Assembly (NCBI GenBank): GCA_900771335.1
Contig: CAAGNP010000038.1
Coordinates: 1-24,090 of the forward strand
Direction: 5' to 3'
Length of the DNA: 24,090 bases
Source: Rikenellaceae bacterium
GTDB lineage: Bacteria > Bacteroidota > Bacteroidia > Bacteroidales > UBA932
Shown here piece after piece: positions 1 through 7,478 of this stretch; the stretch's first letter is position 1; every line of letters begins with the position of its first letter. The translations under genes were made by a program, and so were the position numbers. The notes beneath the pieces were generated by a model. It ran no database searches. It had not been told where the DNA came from and saw only the letters and a program-made list of their open reading frames with translations.

Positions 1-114
1 ATAATGATAGAATCAAACTGAGGCTAAAAGGAAAGAGCCCGGTGCAATACCGAGCTCTGTTCCAATCTAAGTCAGCCTCTTAATAATGTTAAACCGTCCA
101 ACTTTTGGGGGTCA
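1..114 (+). mobile_element. 3' end of an IS3-family insertion sequence (partial)
   Basis: The segment holds the last codons of an IS3-type transposase and then about 30 bp of non-coding end. It stops at position 114 with the terminal inverted repeat, which reads TGACCCCCAAAAGTTGGACG from outside inward. This repeat matches 17 of 20 bases of the IS end at 24019 in the same window, TGAACCCCAAAAGTTAGACA. The rest of the element lies left of the window. The insertion is only 25 bp past the stop codon of the S46 peptidase gene (positions 140-142), so it probably displaced that gene's terminator. The 3 bp after the end (cat, 115-117) would be one copy of any target duplication, but the other side is not visible. 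Confidence 0.85.
3..83 (+). CDS. IS3-family transposase OrfB, C-terminal end (partial)
   Basis: Reading frame 3 gives NDRIKLRLKGKSPVQYRALF followed by six residues and a TAA stop at 81-83. The pattern N-x-R-I-K-x-(R/K)-L-K-G-x-S-P-V-x-Y-R is the conserved C-terminus of the DDE integrase-core protein (OrfB) of IS3/IS150-type elements. Only 26 codons are in the window, so catalytic residues cannot be assessed. The 31-bp gap from the stop codon to the IS end fits normal IS3 organisation. I am confident of the family, not of the specific element. Confidence 0.85.
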   Translation, partial: NDRIKLRLKGKSPVQYRALFQSKSAS

Positions 115-139
115 CATCAGTCAGCTGCCCTCCTCTTTT

Positions 140-2248
140 TTATCTCACAATCTCCATCTCTTCAAGGAGTCTGTGGTTCTTGGCCAATTTGTCTATTGTA
201 AAGAGGACAAATCTTACATCAAGGGAGATATTTCTGCACACATCCGGGTCAAATACCACATCACTCATGGTACCTTCCCATACCCTGTCGAAGTTAAGAC
301 CGATAAGATTGCCCTCTGCATCTATGACAGGACTGCCGGAGTTACCTCCTGAAGTGTGGTTGGTAGCAATAAAACATACAGGGATGGTCCCTTTGTCATT
401 TGCCCACTCACCGTAATCTTTTCTGGCGTAGATATCTCTCAACGCCTGTGGGATATTGTAGTCAAAAATCTCAGGATTGTCTTTCTGCATAATACCCTCG
501 ATAGATGAAGATGGGGTAAAATATATTGCATCTGAAGGTGAGTAGCCCGCTATCTTTCCGTAAGCGACACGAAGTGTAAGGTTTGCATCGGGATAGAAAG
601 CTTTATCTTTAGAGAACGCCATCTGACCCCTCATATAATCTCTGTAAAGGAGTGTTATATCTTTATTGAGAGACACATATTTCGGATAGACATTCTCATT
701 GTAGAAATTGGCAAACTCCTTATAGAATTTCACTGCAGGATCCTCCTCCATCGCTTTGGCGACATCCTCTTTAGCGGCACCTACGATAGCGATAGCAGCC
801 CCCAGGCTCTTTTCATTCACAAAAGCCGAATTGGCATACATATCTTCTGCCCAAGCCTCAACACTCTGGTATTGCTCCATAGATTTTTTGAAATACTCAG
901 GCTTGAAGTTATCTGGAACATTTGCATCAAACTCTTTGACCAAAGAGACGAAACACTCTTTATCTATAGGGAGGTAGTAATCTTTATAGAAGGCATCAAT
1001 CATAGACTGAGGATCCTTATTCTCCTCTATTGCCCTCTGTACTCTTCTGGCAAATGCAGGAAGCTCTACCACCAATACCGATTCACGGTAGTAATCATTT
1101 GCAAACGAATATGGCTCAAGTTCTGCATAAAGTGCCTCAAGTTTCTCAAGTACACCTTCATACTCAGACCCTTTTGCCCAAGTTTTGAATGCTGCTTCAT
1201 ACTCTTTCTTAACATTCACGGTATTCATCTTTCTGATACCTTTCATCTCACCTTGCCATTTTTTCCAGGCATTGGATACATTTGCATTTTTCGCAGAGTA
1301 CTGGATTCTCACAGCCTGATCTTTGGACATATATTTCCTCTGGGCATCAAGTCTGTGGGTTCTAAGTTTGATTTTGTGAGGGTTTGAAATCTCGGCATTG
1401 TAATGGACTGCATCCGAAGTGATATATTCTCTTGTACTGCCGGGGAATCCGTAAACGAAGGTAAAATCACCCTCCTTCACCCCTTTAGCAGAGACTTTGA
1501 AGTGCTTTTTGGGTCTGTAAGGGATATTGTCCTCAGAGTAAGGGGCAGGGTTATTGTCCTTATCAGCATAGATTCTGAAAAGAGAGAAGTCTCCGGTATG
1601 ACGTGGCCACATCCAGTTGTCGGTATCGCCACCAAATTTACCGATTGATGATGGTGGAGCACCTACCAGACGTACATCAGAGAATGTTCTGAAGACAAAA
1701 ATAAAGTATTGGTTACCATAATAGAGAGCCTCTACCTGAGCTCTGAGACCTTTACCCTCAGCAGTCGCCTCAGCGATCAGTGCTTTGGAATTTGCTTTGA
1801 CCACAGAGTCCCTTTGAGCTTCAGTCATCCCTTCAGAATAGCCGTCAAGTACCCTTTCTGTCACATCGTCCATCCTCTCAAGGAAGTCTACGACAAGACC
1901 TTGATTGGGAAGTTCCTCCTCCATGGTCATAGCCCAGAAACCGTCCTTAAGATAGTCATGCTCCACAGAGCTGTGCTTCTGGATCTGGCTGTAGCCACAG
2001 TGGTGATTGGTCAAAAGGAGACCCTGGTCGGAGATAAGTTCACCTGTACACCCCCTATTGAAAAGGACTACGGCATCTTTGAGCGAAGCTTGGTTTATAC
2101 TATAGATATCTTCAGCTGTGAGGCGGAAGCCTTTGGCCTGCATATCCCCGATTCTCTGTGATATGAGCGAAGGCAACCACATCCCTTCATCTGCCAGCAA
2201 TGTGGCAGAGATCGACATAATGGCAAGAAATGATAATATACGTTTCAT
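140..2248 (-). CDS. dpp11: S46 family dipeptidyl peptidase, DPP11 type (Asp/Glu-specific)
   Basis: This is an exported serine exopeptidase that removes dipeptides from oligopeptides in the periplasm, feeding amino-acid catabolism. It has 702 residues, the usual S46 length, with a signal peptide at 1-19 (…SATLLA|DEG). Visible motifs are the His motif TNHHCGY (catalytic His83), WPRHTGDF (probable Asp220) and GGNSGSPV (Ser637). S46 enzymes split by the residue 18 positions after the catalytic Ser: Gly in DPP7 (hydrophobic P1) and Arg673 in Porphyromonas DPP11 (acidic P1). Here that position is Arg655, within NFDRVWEGTMSD, so DPP11 is the better call. The gene is divergent from the AI-2E gene. 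A -7 box (TATATTTG on the minus strand, 2269-2276) lies about 20 bp before the ATG. The IS end sits just downstream. Confidence 0.93.
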   Translation of the reverse strand: MKRILSFLAIMSISATLLADEGMWLPSLISQRIGDMQAKGFRLTAEDIYSINQASLKDAVVLFNRGCTGELISDQGLLLTNHHCGYSQIQKHSSVEHDYLKDGFWAMTMEEELPNQGLVVDFLERMDDVTERVLDGYSEGMTEAQRDSVVKANSKALIAEATAEGKGLRAQVEALYYGNQYFIFVFRTFSDVRLVGAPPSSIGKFGGDTDNWMWPRHTGDFSLFRIYADKDNNPAPYSEDNIPYRPKKHFKVSAKGVKEGDFTFVYGFPGSTREYITSDAVHYNAEISNPHKIKLRTHRLDAQRKYMSKDQAVRIQYSAKNANVSNAWKKWQGEMKGIRKMNTVNVKKEYEAAFKTWAKGSEYEGVLEKLEALYAELEPYSFANDYYRESVLVVELPAFARRVQRAIEENKDPQSMIDAFYKDYYLPIDKECFVSLVKEFDANVPDNFKPEYFKKSMEQYQSVEAWAEDMYANSAFVNEKSLGAAIAIVGAAKEDVAKAMEEDPAVKFYKEFANFYNENVYPKYVSLNKDITLLYRDYMRGQMAFSKDKAFYPDANLTLRVAYGKIAGYSPSDAIYFTPSSSIEGIMQKDNPEIFDYNIPQALRDIYARKDYGEWANDKGTIPVCFIATNHTSGGNSGSPVIDAEGNLIGLNFDRVWEGTMSDVVFDPDVCRNISLDVRFVLFTIDKLAKNHRLLEEMEIVR

Positions 2249-2268
2249 AATCTAAATATTGTAATAGA

Positions 2269-2276
2269 CAAATATA
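2269..2276 (-). promoter_or_regulatory. Bacteroidota -7 promoter box for the S46 peptidase gene
   Basis: The minus strand reads TATATTTG, a perfect match to the Bacteroidota -7 consensus TAnnTTTG. A start site about 7 bp downstream gives a leader of roughly 14 nt before the ATG at 2248, like other promoters in this window. I see no clear TTTG at -33. Confidence 0.55.
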
Positions 2277-2298
2277 GCGAAAACCGAAGAATATTACC

Positions 2299-2306
2299 TA
2301 TATTTG
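2299..2306 (+). promoter_or_regulatory. Bacteroidota -7 promoter box for the AI-2E family gene
   Basis: TATATTTG matches TAnnTTTG and lies 23 bp before the ATG at 2330. It faces away from the matching box of the S46 gene 22 bp to the left, so the 81-bp gap holds two divergent promoters. No good -33 element is visible. Confidence 0.5.
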
Positions 2307-2329
2307 GTTTTCAAAACACTATTATATTT

Positions 2330-3439
2330 ATGAATAAGTTAGCCAGATACATAATTATAGCAGCCGCAACCATAATTATAGGGTTCCAGCTATGGTACTT
2401 CAGATCGATTCTTGTCTATATCGTCATCTCCGCAGTGATAGCGATGATAGGGAGACCGGTGGTAAGGAAGATCACACAGATCAAAATTGGTAAACAGGGT
2501 ATCCCGTCATGGATAGCAGCAGCCATGACACTGGTCCTGATTATGGGACTTATACTATCCATTTCCCTACTCATATCACCTTTCGTTTCACAGATCAGTA
2601 CACAGATCTCAAGCCTGACTACAGAGGGGCTCAACGGGAGGGATGTCCTGGATAAGGTGAACGGATTCATAACCAGACTAATTCCATCCCTGTCGGATGA
2701 TTTCAGGATAGAGAACATCATCGTAAACAAACTTAAAGAGATAGCGACAGTGGGCAATCTGTCAGGGGTGATATCATCGGTAGCAGGAGTTCTGGCAGAC
2801 ATCTTCGTAGCGATATTCTCCATCTGCTTTATCTCTTTCTTCTTTTTAAGCAAGGAGGGGACATTCACAAACATTATCGCAGCTGTCCTCCCTGACAAAT
2901 ATGAAGAGAGTATCCGCAGGGCATCCACATCGATAACCAGCCTCCTTTCAAGGTATTTTGTAGGTATACTTTTCGAGAGTCTGGGCATCGCCACCATCAA
3001 CTTCCTTGGACTTCTGCTGATAGCCAAAATGGAGCCATCATTTGCCTTACTGCTGGCCATCATCTCAGGCATTCTCAATGTAATACCATATATAGGTCCA
3101 CTTATCGGACACATAGTGGCAGTATCATCCAGTCTGCTTATCTACTCCTCAAGTGCTTTTGGCGGCTCCCTTGCCCTTTTTGCCGGTGTGGTTCTGGCCA
3201 TTTTCCTTTTCACCCAGCTTGTGGACAACTACCTGTTCCAGCCACTTATCTACTCAAGTACAGTAAAGGCCCATCCACTGGAGATATTTATAGTTATCTT
3301 GATGGGTGGACACATAGGCGGGATGGTGGGAATGCTTATAGCGATTCCGACATACACTGTGATGAGGGTTATAGCCGGAGAGTTCCTCCCCAATCTGAAA
3401 TTTGTCCAGCAGATAACGAAGAACATCCATAAGGGATAA
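2330..3439 (+). CDS. AI-2E/PerM family membrane transporter
   Basis: This is a 369-residue polytopic inner-membrane protein. The N-terminus has two closely spaced hydrophobic helices (about 6-40), a third at about 60-85, then a hydrophilic stretch (about 90-140). The second half is strongly hydrophobic and contains the family's typical segment GILNVIPYIGPLIG (near residue 250) and LVDNYLFQPLIYS (about 300). This arrangement and length are those of the AI-2E transporter family (YdiK, PerM, TqsA). Members have been linked to autoinducer-2 export or Na+/H+ exchange, but the substrate cannot be read from sequence and most members are uncharacterised. The gene is monocistronic, divergent from the S46 gene and ends at a strong terminator shared with the convergent TPR gene. 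Confidence 0.85.
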   Translation: MNKLARYIIIAAATIIIGFQLWYFRSILVYIVISAVIAMIGRPVVRKITQIKIGKQGIPSWIAAAMTLVLIMGLILSISLLISPFVSQISTQISSLTTEGLNGRDVLDKVNGFITRLIPSLSDDFRIENIIVNKLKEIATVGNLSGVISSVAGVLADIFVAIFSICFISFFFLSKEGTFTNIIAAVLPDKYEESIRRASTSITSLLSRYFVGILFESLGIATINFLGLLLIAKMEPSFALLLAIISGILNVIPYIGPLIGHIVAVSSSLLIYSSSAFGGSLALFAGVVLAIFLFTQLVDNYLFQPLIYSSTVKAHPLEIFIVILMGGHIGGMVGMLIAIPTYTVMRVIAGEFLPNLKFVQQITKNIHKG

Positions 3440-3442
3440 AAA

Positions 3443-3476
3443 AAAGAGAGATGACTTCAACAGGTCATCTCTCTTT
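3443..3476. terminator. Bidirectional terminator between the AI-2E gene and the TPR gene
   Basis: A perfect 13-bp stem (AAAGAGAGATGAC with GTCATCTCTCTTT) encloses an 8-nt loop. It is flanked by A-rich sequence on the left and a short T run within the right arm. It lies between two convergent stop codons (3437-3439 and 3497-3499) and can serve both. Confidence 0.85.
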
Positions 3477-3496
3477 CGTTATAGAAATCTTATAGA

Positions 3497-4813
3497 TTAC
3501 TCACCGTTAGCCTCAAGGAATGAGTTGTATTTCTCGTAACCTGCCTGGTATTTAGGATCTTTGTCACGGAAACGGAAGTAGATTTGTTTTAGACCGTCAG
3601 CGATAGCCAATTGCAACTCTTTGTCGCTAGTAGCAGCAAATGCTTTCTCGAAAGGCTCGATAGCATCGATAAGAGCTTGGTCAAACTCAGCTGAAAGTTT
3701 GTCATAAGTCTCATAATCGTTGATATCAAGGTTGTTGATTTGCTCTTGGATCTCAATTGCTTTGTCATAGTAAGAAGAACCTACAGTGTAGATACCGAAT
3801 ACATAAGTAGGGTCGATCTCATATGATTTGTAGTAGCATTTGATAGCGTTTTCCATATCCTTCATGTTCTTGTAAACGTTACCCTCAGCATAGTGAAGAG
3901 AAGCGTTGTTTGGCTCATTTGCCTGAGCAGTTCTGATAAGTTCAAGAACTTTGTTAGGATCGTCGTTGCTCTCAAGATAGATGTTGATCAATGACACCAA
4001 GATACCTTGGCTGGTAGGATAAGCGATGAAGCCTTCGTTAAGAACTTCTTTAGCTTTCTCTACGTCACCTTGAGCTTTGTAGATCTCTGCCAATGAAGAG
4101 AATACATCACCTTCCTGGTGATAGTTGATCTCTTTACATTTCTCGAAATATTTAGCAGCGTTAGCTTTGTCGCCCAACATATTGAAAGTAACAGCGGTGT
4201 AGTAAACGATCATGCTGTCCACTTTACCTACTACAGGGTTGTCATAAACTTTCAAAGAACCTTCGAAGTATTTGTTAGCAGTTTTGATGTCACCAAGAGT
4301 GTATGCACCCATAGCCTCATTGATGTACATATCTCTGATTTTCATCAATTGCTCAGCGATGTCTTTTTTCTTAGAACCTTTAGCATCAACTTCAGCAGCT
4401 TTCATATATGCGTTGTAAGCAGACTCAAGAGGTTGCTCAACTACAGGAGCTGTAACGTTGATAACTTCAAGAAGTCCGTCTGGGTTGAAATATAGCTCTT
4501 TGTCAGCATATACCTCTACAGTGAAATCTACACCTGAGCAGTTTTTAGTCTCAGTTGACAATACTTGTTGACCTTTCAAAAGAAGTTTGGTCTCCATAGC
4601 CTGAGCACCGATCCAAAGACCACTTTGAGGGAAGGTGTAAGCATTGATATAGCTCTCACCCAATTTCATCCATGAAGAAGGATTGGTTGCTTTTTTAGGA
4701 TTTTCTACAGTAGCTTGTGCTTTATCAATACTTTTAAGCACTGCTTCTTTAGTTTGTGCTCCCAATGACACAGTCAATACAAGAGCTGAAATAATTAGTA
4801 GAATTTTTTTCAT
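3497..4813 (-). CDS. Exported TPR-repeat protein in operon with gyrA
   Basis: A 438-residue protein with a signal peptide MKKILLIISALVLTVSLGAQ (cleavage probably after Ala). I chose the ATG at 4813 because it begins this signal peptide; an upstream in-frame ATG at 4831 would add only MIKLNI. The body is helical and carries TPR-like units, clearest around ANAAKYFEKCKEINY…AEIYKAQGDVEKAKEVLNEG and ASLHYAEGNVYKNMKDMENA. TPR arrays bind other proteins, so a periplasmic scaffold role is likely but unproven. The gene starts 24 bp after the gyrA stop codon and so is probably cotranscribed with it. From memory, a gyrA-TPR pairing is common in Bacteroidales, but I could not check this. Confidence 0.85.
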   Translation of the reverse strand: MKKILLIISALVLTVSLGAQTKEAVLKSIDKAQATVENPKKATNPSSWMKLGESYINAYTFPQSGLWIGAQAMETKLLLKGQQVLSTETKNCSGVDFTVEVYADKELYFNPDGLLEVINVTAPVVEQPLESAYNAYMKAAEVDAKGSKKKDIAEQLMKIRDMYINEAMGAYTLGDIKTANKYFEGSLKVYDNPVVGKVDSMIVYYTAVTFNMLGDKANAAKYFEKCKEINYHQEGDVFSSLAEIYKAQGDVEKAKEVLNEGFIAYPTSQGILVSLINIYLESNDDPNKVLELIRTAQANEPNNASLHYAEGNVYKNMKDMENAIKCYYKSYEIDPTYVFGIYTVGSSYYDKAIEIQEQINNLDINDYETYDKLSAEFDQALIDAIEPFEKAFAATSDKELQLAIADGLKQIYFRFRDKDPKYQAGYEKYNSFLEANGE

Positions 4814-4837
4814 AATATTGAGTTTAATCATTTATAA

Positions 4838-7333
4838 TTATAATTCTTGTCCGTTTTCAACCAGTTTCTCTTCACTCTTATTCACGCTGCAAACAGCTGC
4901 AATGCTGTCTCCATCTCTAAGTGAAATAAGTTTGACACCCTGGGTAGCTCTACCTGCAAGCCTGATATCAGAAACAGATACCCTGATAGTAACACCCGAT
5001 TTGTTGATAATCATCAAATCATTTTCATCTGTTACTTTCTTCACTGCAACAAGCGAGCCAGTTTTTTCTGTGATGTTGATTGTCTTGACACCTTTACCGC
5101 CACGACTGGTCAATCTGTACTCATCGATCTCTGACCTTTTACCGAATCCGTTCTCACTCACCACCAATATATGGTTGGCTGCACGAGCCTCATCAGTAGC
5201 CTCAACGGTAACCATACCTATTACCTCATCATCATCTTCAATATTGATACCTCTTACACCTGTAGCGGTACGTCCGATAGCTCTCGCATCCTCTTCGTGG
5301 AATCTTACACACTTGCCTTTGCGGGCAGCAAGAAGGATCTCCGAATTGCCGTCTGTCAATGCAGCCTCAAGGAGACCGTCACCTTCACGGACATTGATAG
5401 CATTCACACCATTTGCACGTGGTCTTGAGTAGGCCTCAAGTGAAGTTTTCTTCACGATACCACGTTTGGTAGCCAATACTATGTAGTTGTTATTGATATA
5501 CTCCTCATCGGTAAGATTAGGTACATTGATATATGCACAAACCTTATCATCAGGTTCAATATTGATCACATTCTGAAGTGCCCTACCTTTGGAAGCTTTG
5601 GTACCCTCAGGAATTTCATATACCTTCAGCCAGAAACATTTACCGTTCTGGGTGAAGAAGAGCATGGTACTGTGCATATTTGCCACATAGATATGCTCTA
5701 TGAAGTCCTCCTCTCTGGTAGTGCTGCCTTTGGCACCCACACCACCTCTGTTCTGAAGTTTGTATTCAGAAAGTGGTGTCCTCTTCATATAGCCCAAATG
5801 GGAGATAGTGATAACCACATCTTCATTTGGATAGAAGTCCTCAGGGTTGAAGTCATCTGCAGACAACTCAATCTGTGTCCTTCTTGGGTCACCATATTTG
5901 TTCTTGAGCTCCTGAAGCTCATCTTTAATCATATTCATCTGAAGCTCTACGCTGGCAAGGAACTCTGTCAACGCTGCGATTTGCTTCATCAACTCATCGT
6001 ACTCAGCTTGAAGTTTGGCTCTCTCAAGGCCGGTAAGCTGACGGAGCCTCATCTCCACGATAGCATTTGACTGGATCTCAGAAAGGTCAAATCTCGCCAT
6101 CAAAGCTTCTTTTGCATCCTGAGGTGTGGCTGATGCCCTGATGATGGCAATAACCTCATCGATAAAGTCAAGTGCTTTCAGAAGACCTTCCAGGATGTGA
6201 GCCCTCTTTTGAGCCTGTTCAAGTTCGTATTGTGCTCTCCTTACCACCACTTCGTGTCTGTGTTTTACGAAGTATTTGATAAGCTCCCTCAGATTAAGTG
6301 TCCTTGGACGTCCATCCACCAGAACCACATTGTTGATAGAGAAGCTTGACTGGAGGGGTGTAAGTTTGTACAGAGTATTCAACACCACATTTGCCACAGC
6401 ACCCATCTTAAGTTTGATAACGATACGCATACCTTTATGGTCACTCTCGTCATTCACATAAGCGATACCGTCCACTTTCTTCTCCTCTACAAGCTCGGCA
6501 ATCTTCTCAATAAGCTCTTTCTTGTTTACCATATAAGGTATTTCCGAAACCACAATAGTCTCTCTACCAGAATCGGAAACCTCTATGTCAGTCTTGGAGC
6601 GGACTACCACTCTGCCTCTACCAGTCTCATAAGCCTCCCTTACACCCTGGATACCCTGAATGATGGCACCTGTAGGGAAATCTGGACCTTTGATGTGCTG
6701 CATCAACTCCTCAGTAGTGATCTCATTGTTGTCGATATATGCACAAATGGCATCAGCTGTCTCACCCAAATTGTGAGGGGCCATATTGGTCGCCATACCT
6801 ACTGCGATACCCGATGCACCGTTCAAAAGCAGTAGCGGAGCTTTTGCCGGCAACACTGTAGGCTCAGGTATGGTATCATCAAAATTCAATCTGAAATCTA
6901 CGGTATCCTTATCAAGGTCTGCCAGACACTCCTCAGCTATCTTCCTGAATCTTGCCTCTGTATAACGCATCGCTGCTGGGGGGTCACCATCTATTGATCC
7001 AAAGTTACCCTGTCCCTCAACAAGCATATATCTCATACTGAAATCCTGTGCAAGTCTGACCATGGTATCGTAGATACTTGCGTCGCCGTGCGGGTGAAAC
7101 TTACCCATTACCTCACCAACGATACGGGCAGATTTCTTATACGCCCCTGTCGAGTTCAATCCCAGCTCAGACATGCCATAAAGAACTCTTCTATGTACAG
7201 GTTTGAGACCGTCTCTTACATCGGGAAGAGCGCGGGAAACAATTACCGACATCGAATAGTCGATATATGCACTCTTCATCTCCTTCTCTATGTCTATCTG
7301 GACAATTCTACCCTTAACTTCCTCGTTTTCCAT
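4838..7333 (-). CDS. gyrA: DNA gyrase subunit A
   Basis: GyrA cuts and rejoins DNA in the gyrase A2B2 complex, introducing negative supercoils. It has 831 residues, normal for the group. The N-terminal winged-helix region carries the active-site tyrosine Tyr124 in AAMRYTEARF, and the quinolone-binding helix reads HPHGDASIYDTMVRLAQDF (80-98). The C-terminal beta-pinwheel begins near residue 500. The GyrA box there appears as QNRGGVGAKG, and a second blade has SRGGKGVK. This box together with the neighbourhood favours GyrA over ParC. The position matching E. coli Ser83 is Ala85, while the acidic Asp87 equivalent (Asp89) is kept. It is the first gene of a two-gene operon and divergent from clpC. 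Confidence 0.97.
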   Translation of the reverse strand: MENEEVKGRIVQIDIEKEMKSAYIDYSMSVIVSRALPDVRDGLKPVHRRVLYGMSELGLNSTGAYKKSARIVGEVMGKFHPHGDASIYDTMVRLAQDFSMRYMLVEGQGNFGSIDGDPPAAMRYTEARFRKIAEECLADLDKDTVDFRLNFDDTIPEPTVLPAKAPLLLLNGASGIAVGMATNMAPHNLGETADAICAYIDNNEITTEELMQHIKGPDFPTGAIIQGIQGVREAYETGRGRVVVRSKTDIEVSDSGRETIVVSEIPYMVNKKELIEKIAELVEEKKVDGIAYVNDESDHKGMRIVIKLKMGAVANVVLNTLYKLTPLQSSFSINNVVLVDGRPRTLNLRELIKYFVKHRHEVVVRRAQYELEQAQKRAHILEGLLKALDFIDEVIAIIRASATPQDAKEALMARFDLSEIQSNAIVEMRLRQLTGLERAKLQAEYDELMKQIAALTEFLASVELQMNMIKDELQELKNKYGDPRRTQIELSADDFNPEDFYPNEDVVITISHLGYMKRTPLSEYKLQNRGGVGAKGSTTREEDFIEHIYVANMHSTMLFFTQNGKCFWLKVYEIPEGTKASKGRALQNVINIEPDDKVCAYINVPNLTDEEYINNNYIVLATKRGIVKKTSLEAYSRPRANGVNAINVREGDGLLEAALTDGNSEILLAARKGKCVRFHEEDARAIGRTATGVRGINIEDDDEVIGMVTVEATDEARAANHILVVSENGFGKRSEIDEYRLTSRGGKGVKTINITEKTGSLVAVKKVTDENDLMIINKSGVTIRVSVSDIRLAGRATQGVKLISLRDGDSIAAVCSVNKSEEKLVENGQEL

Positions 7334-7478
7334 TATTTACACTATTTCTTTAGTTTATATTCCAAACTGCTAATTTATGATATTTTTTCGTCTTAAACAA
7401 ATCTGAACTTATTTAATCACTTTAGATTTAGCTTATCAGAGATTTTGCTTAATTTAGCACCCTTATTTGATACACAGT

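Noticed and set aside
872..1387. 171-codon open frame on the plus strand
   Set aside because: Antisense to the S46 peptidase; Ile/Cys/Phe-rich translation without family resemblance.
2416..3114. 232-codon open frame on the minus strand
   Set aside because: Antisense to the AI-2E family membrane protein; typical shadow of a hydrophobic protein gene.
4683..5432. 249-codon open frame on the plus strand
   Set aside because: It runs antisense across the start of the TPR gene and the end of gyrA, has Ser/Leu-rich low-complexity translation and no recognisable motif; gyrA is certain.
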